A DNA stretch of 38,149 bases from Akkermansiaceae bacterium (GTDB lineage Bacteria > Verrucomicrobiota > Verrucomicrobiia > Verrucomicrobiales > Akkermansiaceae): positions 1 through 38,149 of the forward strand of contig JAPJNB010000041.1 in the NCBI GenBank assembly GCA_026461385.1, written 5' to 3'. A model generated the notes under the pieces. That model saw nothing but the letters and a program-made list of their open reading frames with translations, was not told the DNA's origin and made no database searches. The position numbers and the translations under genes were made by a program. Positions 16,533-25,447 of this stretch are shown here, piece after piece. Position 1 is the stretch's first letter, and the number at the start of each line of letters is the position of its first letter.

Positions 16533-16889
16533 TTAGAATTGGAGTCCTGCTTCACGCGCTGCGTCGGCGAGAGCCTTGACTTTACCGTGGTAGAGGTGAC
16601 CGCCGCGGTCGAAGACCACTGCGCTGATATTCGAGCCCTTGGCGCGCTCCGCGAGGAGTTGGCCGACTTTCTGGGCGCTCTCGACATTCGACGAAGCCTT
16701 TTCGAAGGACTTGTCGAGCGTCGAAGCGGATACCAAAGTCCTGCCTGCGGAGTCGTCGATGACTTGGGCGTAAATGTGTTGGTTCGAATAGTGAACGGCC
16801 AGACGTGGACGTTCTGCAGTGCCGGAAACTTTCCGACGAATGCGATTGTGGATCCTGCGGCGGATCGACTTGCGATTGATGGTGCTCAT
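16533..16889 (-). CDS. rplR: 50S ribosomal protein L18
   Basis: Protein of 118 aa that binds 5S rRNA with L5 in the central protuberance. The basic N-terminus ([14 protein letters not shown]), [20 protein letters not shown] and the C-terminal [23 protein letters not shown], read in segments, are family hallmarks. Normal length. It lies between rplF and rpsE as in most bacteria. Confidence 0.97.
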   Translation of the reverse strand: MSTINRKSIRRRIHNRIRRKVSGTAERPRLAVHYSNQHIYAQVIDDSAGRTLVSASTLDKSFEKASSNVESAQKVGQLLAERAKGSNISAVVFDRGGHLYHGKVKALADAAREAGLQF

Positions 16890-16930
16890 AGTGCCGTGAT
16901 GGTGTTAAGGTGGTAGGCGACGATGGTGGA

Positions 16931-17470
16931 TTATTTGCCGACACTCTTGCCTTCTTTGCGGCGAACTTTCTCACCGACGTAGCGAACGCCCTTGCCCTTG
17001 TAAGGTTCAGGTGGGTAAAAACCACGAACTTCAGCAGCGAACTGACCGACGAGTTGCTTATTGATGCCTTCCACCTTGATCTTGGTGTTTTCCACCACAG
17101 TGACGCTCAGTCCCTGAGGGATCGGGTGAAGCAGCGGATGGGACCGACCGAGTGAAAGATCGAGATCCGCGCCTTTGACAGAGGCACGAAGGCCGACGCC
17201 GTGAATTTCAAGATCCTTTACGAAGCCTTGCGAGACACCCAAGATCATATTCTGAACGAGGCTGCGTGCGGTTCCGTGAAGGGCCTTGTGCTGGCGAAGC
17301 TCAGTCGCTCGCGAGACAACAACGGTGCCGTCTTCGCTGGTGAGTGAGATACCGTCCGGAAGGGAGAAATCGAGTTTGCCCTTTGGGCCTTCGACGATCA
17401 CCGTGCGGCCGTCAAGTTTGACAGCGACTTTTTCCGGGAGAGAGATTGGTTTGAGTCCGACTCGTGACAT
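16931..17470 (-). CDS. rplF: 50S ribosomal protein L6
   Basis: Protein of 179 aa with the duplicated L6 fold, located near the factor-binding site. It opens MSRVGLKPISLPEKV and ends with the conserved PEPYKGKGVRYVGEKVRRKEGK. The second half contains VEGINKQLVGQFAAEVR. Length and order (rpsH-rplF-rplR) are standard. Confidence 0.97.
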   Translation of the reverse strand: MSRVGLKPISLPEKVAVKLDGRTVIVEGPKGKLDFSLPDGISLTSEDGTVVVSRATELRQHKALHGTARSLVQNMILGVSQGFVKDLEIHGVGLRASVKGADLDLSLGRSHPLLHPIPQGLSVTVVENTKIKVEGINKQLVGQFAAEVRGFYPPEPYKGKGVRYVGEKVRRKEGKSVGK

Positions 17471-17499
17471 GGTAGTAGTTTCCTTTGACGAGTTAGGGT

Positions 17500-17895
17500 T
17501 TACCAGACGTTGGCGAGAAGCTCGCCACCGAGGTTTTGCTTCTTTGCGGAACCGCCTGACATCACGCCTTTCGAAGTCGAAAGAATCGAGATACCCAGGC
17601 CTGACATGACGCGTGGAACTTCACCTGCACCGACGTAGTGGCGGCGACCAGGAGTGGAAACACGCTTGAGGTCGGTGAGAACCGAACGGCCGTCGATAAA
17701 TTTCGGCTTCAACTTGAGCGTGGTGCGGTCGCCAGTGACGACCTCATAGTTCCAGAGATAGCCTTCTTCTTGAAGAATGCGGGCGATGTCCGCCTTAATC
17801 TTGGAATAAGGTGCGGTGAATTCCTCGTTGCCGGCACGGGCAGCGTTTTTGAAACGCGTGAGGAAGTCTGAGATTGGATCGGTAAGATCTGCCAT
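17500..17895 (-). CDS. rpsH: 30S ribosomal protein S8
   Basis: Protein of 131 aa that binds the central domain of 16S rRNA and in E. coli represses the spc operon by binding near rplE. Signatures: DPISDFLTRFKNA at the N-terminus and the C-terminal STSKGVMSGGSAKKQNLGGELLA region. rpsN (S14), normally just upstream, is missing: only 34 bp separate rplE and rpsH. Confidence 0.97.
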   Translation of the reverse strand: MADLTDPISDFLTRFKNAARAGNEEFTAPYSKIKADIARILQEEGYLWNYEVVTGDRTTLKLKPKFIDGRSVLTDLKRVSTPGRRHYVGAGEVPRVMSGLGISILSTSKGVMSGGSAKKQNLGGELLANVW

Positions 17896-17929
17896 AATGT
17901 GGATTCCTTTTTTGAGTGGTTCCTGTGGT

Positions 17930-18514
17930 TTAGTTGGCAGCGACGGCCTCGACCTCGTTGGCCTTTTTCATATCACGGAAGGGCATGCCAAGCTCGGTGA
18001 GGAGCTCGCGGCCTTCTGCGTCGGTCGGCGCTGAGGTCACGAAAATCAAGTCGAAGCCGATCGTACGCTTGATTTGATCGATTTCGATTTCTGGGAAGAT
18101 GGATTGATCGCTGATACCGCAGGCGTAGTTTCCACGGCCATCGAATGACTTCGAGGAAATCCCACGGAAGTCGCGGATGTTCGGAGCGGTGACGTTGATG
18201 AACTTGTAAAGAAACTCCCACATGCGAGCACCCCGCAGAGTGACGCGTGCGCCGAGTGCTTCACCTTCGCGGAGCTTGAAGTTCGCAACTGCCTTCTTCG
18301 AGAAGGTGATCGACGGGCGCTGACCCGTGATTTTTTGGATTTCATTGACGGCATCGTCAACGGCGACCTTACGATCGGCAGCTTTGCCCATGCAAGAGGT
18401 GACCACAATCTTCTCGAGACGTGGAACTTGATGGGTGTTGGTGTATCCTAGCTTCTTGGTGAGAGCTGGGACGACCTTGTCCTTATAATATTGTTGTAGT
18501 GCGGGTGTGCTCAT
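17930..18514 (-). CDS. rplE: 50S ribosomal protein L5
   Basis: Protein of 194 aa that binds 5S rRNA and contacts the P-site tRNA. Family features: an N-terminal YKDKVVPALTKKLGY, KIVVTSCMGKA, GQRPSITFSKKAVANFKLREGE, and the C-terminal IGFDLIFVTSAPTDAEGRELL. Slightly longer than E. coli L5 (179 aa). Confidence 0.97.
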   Translation of the reverse strand: MSTPALQQYYKDKVVPALTKKLGYTNTHQVPRLEKIVVTSCMGKAADRKVAVDDAVNEIQKITGQRPSITFSKKAVANFKLREGEALGARVTLRGARMWEFLYKFINVTAPNIRDFRGISSKSFDGRGNYACGISDQSIFPEIEIDQIKRTIGFDLIFVTSAPTDAEGRELLTELGMPFRDMKKANEVEAVAAN

Positions 18515-18572
18515 TTTTTTGCGGGTCAGCGTTGGTGGTTAAACGCTTAAGCGCGGGCGGAAGCGGAATGCT

Positions 18573-18806
18573 TCAGCCCACTTTCTTAACATTGGAGAGA
18601 TGAATGGGGCCATCGATGGTTTTAATACCACCATTAGGCTCGGCTTCGGTAGCCTTGACGGCCTTTTGGATTGGCCGTCCGCCTTCGACGACGACTTGGC
18701 CTTTAGTTGCATTCACGAGAAGCACGGTGCCGCGCTTTCCCTTGTGATTGCCAGCGACGATTACGACTTCGTCACCCTTTTTGACGTGTGTCTTGATGCG
18801 GCTCAT
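18573..18806 (-). CDS. rplX: 50S ribosomal protein L24
   Basis: Protein of 77 aa, shorter than E. coli L24 (about 104). The KOW motif is intact ([21 protein letters not shown]) and the protein ends just after GPIHLSNV, so the usual C-terminal zinc-like or basic extension is absent. L24 starts 50S assembly by binding the 5' end of 23S rRNA; the KOW core is enough for recognition. Confidence 0.95.
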   Translation of the reverse strand: MSRIKTHVKKGDEVVIVAGNHKGKRGTVLLVNATKGQVVVEGGRPIQKAVKATEAEPNGGIKTIDGPIHLSNVKKVG

Positions 18807-18846
18807 GAAATTTAACGTTAGAGTGTGTGGTGGTGAATGCCTGGGA

Positions 18847-19212
18847 TCAGAGGACCTCAGGTGCGAGAGAAACGATCTTCATGAACGACCGCTCACGAAG
18901 CTCACGAGCGACGGGTCCAAAGATCCGAGTTCCGCGAGGATTGTTGTCCTTGTCGATGATGACAACCGCATTGGAGTCGAAGCGAAGGATCGAACCGTCA
19001 GCGCGGCGGATTGGGTACGCGGTACGAACCACCACGGCCTTCACGACGCTGCCTTTTTTGACTGCTGCGGTCGGGATGGAATCGCGGATGTGACAAGTGA
19101 TCACATCACCGATGCATGCGGTGCGGCTGCGCTTGCCGAGCACGCCGATCATTTTTGCGCTACGAGCACCGGTATTATCGGCGACAACGAGCATAGTTTC
19201 CATCTGAATCAT
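18847..19212 (-). CDS. rplN: 50S ribosomal protein L14
   Basis: Protein of 121 aa. It opens [17 protein letters not shown], contains the basic [13 protein letters not shown] strand and ends with the typical [26 protein letters not shown] region. L14 bridges to the 30S subunit and is the docking site for RsfS. Normal length and position. Confidence 0.98.
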   Translation of the reverse strand: MIQMETMLVVADNTGARSAKMIGVLGKRSRTACIGDVITCHIRDSIPTAAVKKGSVVKAVVVRTAYPIRRADGSILRFDSNAVVIIDKDNNPRGTRIFGPVARELRERSFMKIVSLAPEVL

Positions 19213-19272
19213 GACTGTAAAATAGGGTCTGGTGAAAAAAGTGAAATCGATTCCGGAGAGTCCGGAGGAGTG

Positions 19273-19542
19273 TTAGTGAGAAATGACTTCGGCAAGGGCC
19301 CAGCATTTCAGCTTCGAAAGTGGGCGGGTCTCGACGATGCGCACGCGATCGCCGATTTGAGCCTGATTGGTCTCGTCGTGCACGTAGTATTTCTTGGAGC
19401 GTTTGACGATTTTATTGAATTTGGGGTGCGGGACACGGGCAACGTGTTCAACAACGAGGGTCTTGTCCATTTTATTGGAAATGACCACGCCAACGCGGGT
19501 TTTGCGGATGTGGATCTTTGTTTCCTGAGAAGTCTCACTCAT
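19273..19542 (-). CDS. rpsQ: 30S ribosomal protein S17
   Basis: Protein of 89 aa, a primary 16S rRNA-binding protein with an OB fold. Motifs: [15 protein letters not shown] and the C-terminal [19 protein letters not shown]. Length is standard. Confidence 0.97.
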   Translation of the reverse strand: MSETSQETKIHIRKTRVGVVISNKMDKTLVVEHVARVPHPKFNKIVKRSKKYYVHDETNQAQIGDRVRIVETRPLSKLKCWALAEVISH

Positions 19543-19575
19543 GGTATCGGTAGGTTAATGCGTTAGGATCTTGGA

Positions 19576-19776
19576 TCAAGCACTCTTCTTAGCGGTCACA
19601 GCCGTAAGAACTTGCGCGGTTTCGCGACGCACTTGGCGGATGCGTGCAGAGTTTTCCAAGGTGCCGGTGGCGCGCTGGAGACGGAGATTGAGTGCTTCCT
19701 GCTTCAGCTCGCGAAGGCGAACTTCAAGCTCTGCTGGAGACAACTCATTGGCGGATTTGGCTTTGGATTTTGCCAT
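19576..19776 (-). CDS. rpmC: 50S ribosomal protein L29
   Basis: Protein of 66 aa with two helices, located near the peptide exit tunnel. Recognised by ELSPAELEVRLRELKQEALNL and RQVRRETAQVLTAV, and by its place between rplP and rpsQ. Confidence 0.96.
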   Translation of the reverse strand: MAKSKAKSANELSPAELEVRLRELKQEALNLRLQRATGTLENSARIRQVRRETAQVLTAVTAKKSA

Positions 19777-19810
19777 GGTTCAAAAAATAAGGTTGAGAAG
19801 ATCGGGAAGA

Positions 19811-20230
19811 TCAGGCGTGAGGATTGCGGGTGACGAGGCGGGTGCGGATGCCGAGCTTATAGGATGCGAGGCGCATCGCTTCTTTGGCCGCAGACTCAGG
19901 AACGCCTCCAATTTCGAAGAGGACGTTGCCCGGACGAATCACAGCCACCCAGCCTTCGACAGCGCCTTTACCTTTACCCATCCGGGTTTCAGGTGGGCGT
20001 GAAGTGATCGACTTGTGTGGGAAAATCCGGATCCAGACTTTTCCTTTCCGTTTCAGTGAGCGGTTGATTGCGATCCGGCAAGCTTCGATCTGGCGGTTGG
20101 TCATCCATCCGCGATCGAGGGTTTGCAGGCCGAAATCTCCGAAGGCAACTGTGGTTCCACGCTGGGCATTGCCAGCGCGGCTTCCGCGGTGGCTCTTGCG
20201 GAACTTGGTTCGTTTGGGCATCAAAGGCAT
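19811..20230 (-). CDS. rplP: 50S ribosomal protein L16
   Basis: Protein of 139 aa located near the A site and the elbow of tRNA. Family motifs: [14 protein letters not shown], the region around [38 protein letters not shown]. The start at 20230 is supported by one of the few strong Shine-Dalgarno sites in the window: AGGAGG 8 bases upstream on the minus strand. A second ATG three codons in would lose this spacing. Confidence 0.97.
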   Translation of the reverse strand: MPLMPKRTKFRKSHRGSRAGNAQRGTTVAFGDFGLQTLDRGWMTNRQIEACRIAINRSLKRKGKVWIRIFPHKSITSRPPETRMGKGKGAVEGWVAVIRPGNVLFEIGGVPESAAKEAMRLASYKLGIRTRLVTRNPHA

Positions 20231-20280
20231 AACTCGGTCCTCCTAGAAAAAGTGTGGTTTAAATGTGTGAAATGAATGAA

Positions 20281-21015
20281 TCAGTTGCGGTTGTTCGGAC
20301 GGCGATCGCCTCCACGGTCACCGCCGCGGCCACCACGATCACCGCGGTCTCCTCGATCATTGCGACCTTGGGGCTGCTTGCCAGTGCCGTCGTCTTCCTT
20401 CTTGTTGACCCAGCACTTGATTCCGATGATGCCATACAAAGTACGAGCTTCGGCAAAACCGTAGTCGAGAGGGACGCGGAGAGTTTGAAGAGGCACCTTG
20501 CCTTCGCGATATCCTTCAGCACGGGCGATGTCAGCACCACCCAGACGGCCGGCACAACGGAGACGAATCCCTTCGGCGCCGAATTCCATGGCGGTCTGGA
20601 GCGCACGCTTCATCGCACGGCGGAAGCTGATACGGCGCTCAAGTTGAACTGCAATTTGCTCTGCGACCAACTGAGCGTCGAGCTCAGGCTTGCGAATTTC
20701 AATGATGTCGATCTTGACTTGGGCACCCTTGCAGAGGCCGGAAATGTCCTTGGTCATCACCTCAATTTCCTTACCTTGGCGACCGATGATCAGTCCGGGG
20801 CGTGAGGTGTGGAGCGTCACACGCACACTGTTCCAGGCGCGTTCGATGACGACTCGCGCCAATCCGGCGTTCACCAGCTTATTTTTCAAGTATCCACGAA
20901 TCGCGAGATCCTCGTGGAGCTTGTCGGTGTAGTCTTTACCACTGGCATACCACTTTGAGCGCCAGTCCTTGTTGACGGCGAGACGGAATGCGATCGGATT
21001 TACTTTTTGGCCCAT
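20281..21015 (-). CDS. rpsC: 30S ribosomal protein S3 with Arg/Gly/Asp-rich C-terminal tail
   Basis: Protein of 244 aa. The KH domain (GLIIGRQGKEIEVM) and the C-terminal S3 domain (RGAxxA-type strand near LRCAGRLGGADIARAE, then REGKVPLQTLRVPLDYG) are normal. From about residue 207 an acidic-basic, repetitive tail appears, with RGDRGDRGGRGGDRGGDRR near the end; E. coli S3 ends at 233 with a different tail. S3 forms the mRNA entry channel and its helicase site with S4 and S5. The tail echoes the Gly/Arg extension of S5 in the same operon. Confidence 0.96.
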   Translation of the reverse strand: MGQKVNPIAFRLAVNKDWRSKWYASGKDYTDKLHEDLAIRGYLKNKLVNAGLARVVIERAWNSVRVTLHTSRPGLIIGRQGKEIEVMTKDISGLCKGAQVKIDIIEIRKPELDAQLVAEQIAVQLERRISFRRAMKRALQTAMEFGAEGIRLRCAGRLGGADIARAEGYREGKVPLQTLRVPLDYGFAEARTLYGIIGIKCWVNKKEDDGTGKQPQGRNDRGDRGDRGGRGGDRGGDRRPNNRN

Positions 21016-21050
21016 GTTCGGTGAAGGATGAGATTAAGAGAGAGATGATT

Positions 21051-21476
21051 TCAGGCTTGTTCTTCAACGGCAGCGGCAGCCACTGGAGTTTCTTCTACGA
21101 CTTTTGCGGCAGCCTTGCGGGCCACTTTCTTTTTCTTCTCAGGCGCGGAGCCAACGAGAGTGATCGAGATATGGCTGGTGCGCTTGAGGATTGGACCTGC
21201 GGAACCCTTGGCCCGTGGCTTGAAGCGACGAAGCGTTGGGCCCGCGCCGATGACGGCCTCCTTGATGACAAGGGAAGAGGCATCGAGGGAAAAGTTGTTT
21301 TCCGCATCCGCGATGGCGGTCTTCAGTGTTTTGCCGATCAATTGGGCAGCCTTCTTCGGTGTGAAGGTCAGAATATCAAGGGCGCTTGAGACTGCGAGTC
21401 CTTGAATTTCGCGGGCGACGTCACGCGCCTTTTTAGGCGAGAGGCGAACGAATTTAGTGGTACTTTTGACTTCCAT
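21051..21476 (-). CDS. rplV: 50S ribosomal protein L22
   Basis: Protein of 141 aa. The core has KFVRLSPKKARDVAREIQG, and the tunnel-lining hairpin with GAGPTLRRFKPRAKGSAGPI followed by KRTSHISITL. Residues after about 110 form a Lys/Ala/Glu-rich tail (EKKKKVARKAAAKVVEE, then an Ala/Val/Glu stretch) not present in E. coli L22 (110 aa). The gene starts 18 bp after a non-ribosomal secreted protein rather than after rpsS. Confidence 0.96.
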   Translation of the reverse strand: MEVKSTTKFVRLSPKKARDVAREIQGLAVSSALDILTFTPKKAAQLIGKTLKTAIADAENNFSLDASSLVIKEAVIGAGPTLRRFKPRAKGSAGPILKRTSHISITLVGSAPEKKKKVARKAAAKVVEETPVAAAAVEEQA

Positions 21477-21494
21477 GTCGTCGGGCGTGAATAA

Positions 21495-22220
21495 TTACTG
21501 AGCGGATGCTTGTGTTTCGAGATTGGCGAGATCGCCTGTGCGTGGGGATTCGGTGACGTTGTCGAGGTTTTCGACAAAGGCACCACTGACGCCCTTGCGG
21601 ACATCAGAGAGAATGGCTTTACCGTAAGGCTGTTGCCCACGGGTGAGAGTGAACGTCATTCCGATCTTGGCACCTTGGTTTTCGCCAAGATTCAAAACCA
21701 TCATTCCGCTTTCCTGATCGAGGCTCACGATCCGAGCTTGCTGAAGCGAGCCGGCGTGAACATCGGGGAGAGGCTTTTGACGCAGTCCAAGGACAGCGTC
21801 AAGCTCCCTGAGAGAAGTTTCTACACGAATTCTTGCTGCGGGGTCAGAAACCACCGCCTGATGCAGGTAATCCGTGATGGCCGAGGTCAGAATCATCACC
21901 GAGTGCTCAAGGCTTGAGGCCTTCTCATTTGCCAACTGCAAGTCAGCCGCAGCATGGATGAGCCGATCGTCACCTCCATCGAGAAGATTTTTCCCAAGAG
22001 CTTCGAGGCGCTCACGAACCTGAGCCAGTTGTTCAGAGGCTTGCTTCTCACCCCGATTTGCTTCGACCAAACTGCGTTGCAGTGTTTGATTTTGGGTCTG
22101 GAGCGCAACGATCCTGTCTTGGTACTGTGCTGCGGTCGGAACTTCTGCGACACACATCTCCGCGACGGCCAAGGACCCGAGGGCCGCGGCAAGTGCTTTG
22201 AGATGGAATGTCGGTGACAT
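21495..22220 (-). CDS. Secreted coiled-coil protein inserted in the S10 operon (hypothetical)
   Basis: Protein of 241 aa that I cannot assign to a named family. Residues 1-25 form a signal peptide (LKALAAALGSLAVAEMCVA). Residues about 32-80 are heptad-like and rich in Gln, Glu and Leu, a likely coiled coil, with more helix to about 145. Residues 158-235 form a beta-rich domain (ARIVSLDQESGMMVLNLG, GAKIGMTFTLTR, then a GK..L.DVRKG strand and SPRTGDL) that resembles small SH3-like or FlgT-C-like domains of envelope proteins. Spacing to rpsS (26 bp) and rplV (18 bp) and the shared strand leave no room for a separate terminator, so it is cotranscribed with ribosomal genes. Its role, presumably periplasmic, is unknown. 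Confidence 0.85.
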   Translation of the reverse strand: MSPTFHLKALAAALGSLAVAEMCVAEVPTAAQYQDRIVALQTQNQTLQRSLVEANRGEKQASEQLAQVRERLEALGKNLLDGGDDRLIHAAADLQLANEKASSLEHSVMILTSAITDYLHQAVVSDPAARIRVETSLRELDAVLGLRQKPLPDVHAGSLQQARIVSLDQESGMMVLNLGENQGAKIGMTFTLTRGQQPYGKAILSDVRKGVSGAFVENLDNVTESPRTGDLANLETQASAQ

Positions 22221-22246
22221 GATTGCGAGGATAAAGCCTAACTGGT

Positions 22247-22519
22247 TTACTTCTTGCCGATACCACCGTGAGTCCGGAAAATCCGGGTCGGTGCGAATTC
22301 GCCAAGCTTATGGCCAACCATGTTTTCCGTGACGTATACCGGCACGAACGTCTTGCCGTTGTGAACTGCAAAGTTGTGGCTGACGAAGTCTGGAGTGATC
22401 ATCGACTTGCGGCTCCATGTTTTGATGGGCTTGCGGTCGGATCCGGCGTCGGCAACAGCGTCGATCTTCGCAAGAAGCTTTTGGTCGACGAATGGGCCTT
22501 TTTTAAGTGAGCGTGGCAT
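22247..22519 (-). CDS. rpsS: 30S ribosomal protein S19
   Basis: Protein of 90 aa in the 30S head. It opens [18 protein letters not shown] and contains [41 protein letters not shown] in segments and a basic C-terminus, all diagnostic. It is followed by the secreted coiled-coil protein instead of rplV. Confidence 0.98.
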   Translation of the reverse strand: MPRSLKKGPFVDQKLLAKIDAVADAGSDRKPIKTWSRKSMITPDFVSHNFAVHNGKTFVPVYVTENMVGHKLGEFAPTRIFRTHGGIGKK

Positions 22520-22552
22520 GAAATCAGTAAGTTGGATGGTTCACGAAATGGA

Positions 22553-23398
22553 TTACTTCTTCTTCGCCTTGTGGCGAGACTCGACAATGAACACGCTGGT
22601 CGGCTTGCGCTTGTTGCGGGTCTTTTGACCCTTCGCGTGGCCCCATGGGCTGGTAAGGTGTTGGCGACCACCACCGGACTTCGACTTACCTTCACCACCA
22701 CCGTTCGGGTGATCGACTGGGTTCATGGTCATACCGCGGACGGTTGGGCGAACCCCCTGCCAGCGAGTGCGGCCGGCCTTGCCCGAGGTCTCGTTCATGT
22801 GGTCACGATTTCCGACCTGTCCGATCGTGCAGAAGCAGCGATCATTGAAGCGGCGGATCTCACCTGAGGGCATTTTCACCAGTGCCCAACCACCATCGCG
22901 GTTGGAAAGGACAGCGAGTTGGCCCGCAGCACGTGCGACCTTGCCGCCATTGCCTGGAATCAACTCGATGTTATGGATCGAAGTGCCGAGTGGGACAGCG
23001 CTGAGAGGCATGGCATTTCCTGTCTTCGGTGCGACATTTTCGCCAGCGACGACGGTGCTTCCAACCTCAAGACCAAGGGGTGCAAGGATGTAAGACTTTT
23101 GTCCGTCGGCATACTGGATGAGCGCGATGCGGCAGGTGCGGTTTGGATCGTACTCGATGCCAACGACGGTGGCAGGAGCATCGTGCTTGCCGCGCTTGAA
23201 ATCAATGAGACGATAGTGGCGTTTGTGGCCACCACCGATGTGACGGCAGGTGATGCGGCCGGTGTTATTCCGACCCCCACTGCGCTTCAGTGGAGTGAGA
23301 AGACTCTTCTCAGGCTTGCTCTTGGTGATCTCGTCGAAGGACGGAAGACTCTTGTAGCGGGCAGATGGAGTGATTGGCTTGAAATTTTTCAGGGGCAT
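22553..23398 (-). CDS. rplB: 50S ribosomal protein L2
   Basis: Protein of 281 aa needed for subunit association and peptidyl transfer. Motifs: [36 protein letters not shown], and the C-terminal [14 protein letters not shown] stretch (here [18 protein letters not shown]) with the essential His, ending [17 protein letters not shown]. Length typical. Order rplW-rplB-rpsS is standard. Confidence 0.98.
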   Translation of the reverse strand: MPLKNFKPITPSARYKSLPSFDEITKSKPEKSLLTPLKRSGGRNNTGRITCRHIGGGHKRHYRLIDFKRGKHDAPATVVGIEYDPNRTCRIALIQYADGQKSYILAPLGLEVGSTVVAGENVAPKTGNAMPLSAVPLGTSIHNIELIPGNGGKVARAAGQLAVLSNRDGGWALVKMPSGEIRRFNDRCFCTIGQVGNRDHMNETSGKAGRTRWQGVRPTVRGMTMNPVDHPNGGGEGKSKSGGGRQHLTSPWGHAKGQKTRNKRKPTSVFIVESRHKAKKK

Positions 23399-23446
23399 GG
23401 CAATCTGAACGTTAGTTTATTACGATTGGAGCAACGGATGGATCAC

Positions 23447-23731
23447 TCAGACGAGGTCGAGCGATTCACCTTCCTTGAGGCGAACGATGGCTTTCTTCCA
23501 ATGGTTAGTGCGACCGGCATCGGCGCGGCGTTGGCGGCGGAGTTTGCCGTCGTAGTTGGCAGTGCGGACGGCCAAAACGGTTTTTCCGAAGAGTTGTTCA
23601 ACGGCTTGTTTGATCTCAAGTTTGTTGGCCTTGCGGTCGACTTCGAGAGTGATCTCGTTATTCGTCTCTTGAAGCAAAGTTGCTTTTTCGGAGAGTCGGA
23701 CGTTTTTAATGACCTGGTAAATGTCTTTCAT
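23447..23731 (-). CDS. rplW: 50S ribosomal protein L23
   Basis: Protein of 94 aa at the peptide exit site, where SRP and trigger factor dock. Motifs: VRLSEKATLLQETNNEITLEV in two parts and KLEIKQAVEQLFGKTVLAVRT, then a basic loop. It lies 23 bp after rplD. Confidence 0.97.
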   Translation of the reverse strand: MKDIYQVIKNVRLSEKATLLQETNNEITLEVDRKANKLEIKQAVEQLFGKTVLAVRTANYDGKLRRQRRADAGRTNHWKKAIVRLKEGESLDLV

Positions 23732-23754
23732 GATCTCGGTATTAGGTCCGGGGT

Positions 23755-24363
23755 TCAGGCAGTGCGAGTTGCGAGAGTTTGAACGGCATCACCCACGAGG
23801 ATGATACTGTTGGCGAGGAGGAGTTGTTCGACGTTGACGTCGGAGGCAGTCACCAATTGCACCCAAGCGACATTGCGGCCGGCAAGGTAGGTGGAATCGT
23901 CGAAGTGGTTAGCAACCACCAGGATTTTGCCAGGGTTGACGAGTGCATCTAGAGCGGCAACGAAGGACTTCGTCTTGCCATCGGCCACGGAGAAGCTCTC
24001 CACGGACTTGATTTTCTCAGCACGAACCAAGTCGCCAAGAGTGCGGCGAAGCGCGAGCTTACGAACCGTCTTGGTCACCTTCTTTGAATAATCTCTTGGG
24101 CGTGGGCCGAAAACAACACCACCACCGACAAAGATCGGAGCGCGTTTGTCGCCGTGACGCGCGCCGCCGGTGCCTTTTTGCTTGTAAATCTTGCGGTTGT
24201 TACCGGACACCTCGCCACGGGTTTTGGTGCATGCGGAGCCGGTGCGGCGGTTGGCGCGATAGGCGATCACGAGATCGTGAACGGCTTGGCGACCTTTCTC
24301 GGCACCTACCAACACGAGGTTGGCGGCTTGAGCGTCTTCTGCGGTGAAAGTCTTAGCGGACAT
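23755..24363 (-). CDS. rplD: 50S ribosomal protein L4
   Basis: Protein of 202 aa lining the exit tunnel opposite L22. The extended loop (RGEVSGNNRKIYKQKGTGGARHG, read in parts) and FGPRPRDYSKKV are diagnostic, as is KILVVANHFDD near the C-terminus. In E. coli L4 represses the S10 operon by acting on its leader; here rpsJ is preceded by fusA with only 46 bp, so that leader mechanism is unlikely. Confidence 0.97.
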   Translation of the reverse strand: MSAKTFTAEDAQAANLVLVGAEKGRQAVHDLVIAYRANRRTGSACTKTRGEVSGNNRKIYKQKGTGGARHGDKRAPIFVGGGVVFGPRPRDYSKKVTKTVRKLALRRTLGDLVRAEKIKSVESFSVADGKTKSFVAALDALVNPGKILVVANHFDDSTYLAGRNVAWVQLVTASDVNVEQLLLANSIILVGDAVQTLATRTA

Positions 24364-24400
24364 GACTGGGAATCGTGAAATGTTTCAGAATGCCACCCGA

Positions 24401-25036
24401 TTAGGCGGACTTTTTCTTTGCGGGGCGGACGGTGACGTAGTTTCCGTTTGAACCGGGAACAGCACCAGAGACGAGGATGACACCATCTTCGGGGCGTACG
24501 GCGACGATTTTGAGATTTTGGACGGTGGCACGGGTGGTTCCCATGTGCCCTGGCATTTTTTGGTTTTTCCAAACCCGACCAGGGGTCGAGCGGCAACCGA
24601 TAGCACCTGTCCGGCGATGCATCATGGATCCGTGGGTCATTTTGAGACCGCCGAAACCGTGGCGCTTGACGGCACCTTGGAAACCGCGTCCCTTCGACTC
24701 ACCGATCACGTCGACCCATTGGCCTTCGGTGAAAGTTTCAAGGCCGGGATGCACGGCCGGAGCGTCGGTGCCATTCTCGAGCCGGAATTCTTGGATGAAG
24801 CGCTTTGGCGTTGATCCAGCTTTCTTGAAGATTCCGAGAGCGGGCTTGCTCACCCGTTGTTCCTTCTGATCGCCATAGCCCACTTGGACTGCAGTGTAGC
24901 CATCGGTTTCTGGGGTCTTGACCTGAAGAACCGTGTTGCCGGAAACGTCGATGACGGTGACAGGGATCATGATACCTGCCTGTTGGTCGAACAGGCGGGT
25001 CATTCCGATTTTTTTGCCGAGGAGGCCGAGTGACAT
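24401..25036 (-). CDS. rplC: 50S ribosomal protein L3
   Basis: Protein of 211 aa, an early 23S-binding protein reaching the peptidyl transferase centre. It opens with LGLLGKKIGMTRLFD and contains KGRGFQGAVKRHGFGGLKMTHGS in parts, with the Gln usually methylated in the loop, and RVWKNQKMPGHMG. Normal length. Confidence 0.98.
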   Translation of the reverse strand: MSLGLLGKKIGMTRLFDQQAGIMIPVTVIDVSGNTVLQVKTPETDGYTAVQVGYGDQKEQRVSKPALGIFKKAGSTPKRFIQEFRLENGTDAPAVHPGLETFTEGQWVDVIGESKGRGFQGAVKRHGFGGLKMTHGSMMHRRTGAIGCRSTPGRVWKNQKMPGHMGTTRATVQNLKIVAVRPEDGVILVSGAVPGSNGNYVTVRPAKKKSA

Positions 25037-25092
25037 GGCGATATTGAAGTTGAGAGTGAAAAGTGAGAGTAGAAAATCTGATTTGAAAAAAC

Positions 25093-25401
25093 TCAGATAC
25101 GGATGGTGATGTCGACACCGGCAGGAAGATTGAGCTTTTTGAGCTCATCGACGGTGCGTGCGGTTGGATCGACGATGTCGAGAAGGCGTTTGTGGGTACG
25201 GATTTCGAACTGCTCCATCGACTTCTTATTCACGTGAACCGAGCGGTTGACGGTGAATTTTTCGATACGAGTAGGGAGCGGGATCGGTCCGGCAACGCGG
25301 GCTCCAGTTCTCTTAGCGGTTTCGACGATTTCTTGAGCGGAACGGTCGATCGCACGGTGATCAAAGGCACGCAGGCGGATGCGGATTTTCTGGTTTTCCA
25401 T
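25093..25401 (-). CDS. rpsJ: 30S ribosomal protein S10
   Basis: Protein of 102 aa in the 30S head, also the NusE antitermination partner. Motifs: [37 protein letters not shown] and the C-terminal [11 protein letters not shown]. tuf, which commonly lies between fusA and rpsJ, is not here: fusA ends 46 bp upstream. Confidence 0.98.
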   Translation of the reverse strand: MENQKIRIRLRAFDHRAIDRSAQEIVETAKRTGARVAGPIPLPTRIEKFTVNRSVHVNKKSMEQFEIRTHKRLLDIVDPTARTVDELKKLNLPAGVDITIRI

Positions 25402-25447
25402 GGTGGAGATTGAGTTGGCGGTTTGCGTGAGTTAGTTGAAGGGCGGA

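Noticed and set aside
18748..19566. 272-codon plus-strand frame opposite rplX, rplN and rpsQ
   Set aside because: Antisense to three certain ribosomal genes and spans their gaps; no domain recognised.
20281..20400. CRISPR-like or tandem DNA repeat at the rpsC 3' end
   Set aside because: The repetition comes from codons of the Arg/Gly/Asp protein tail, with irregular units and no spacers.
22919..23782. 287-codon plus-strand frame opposite rplB and rplW
   Set aside because: Antisense shadow of two conserved genes.
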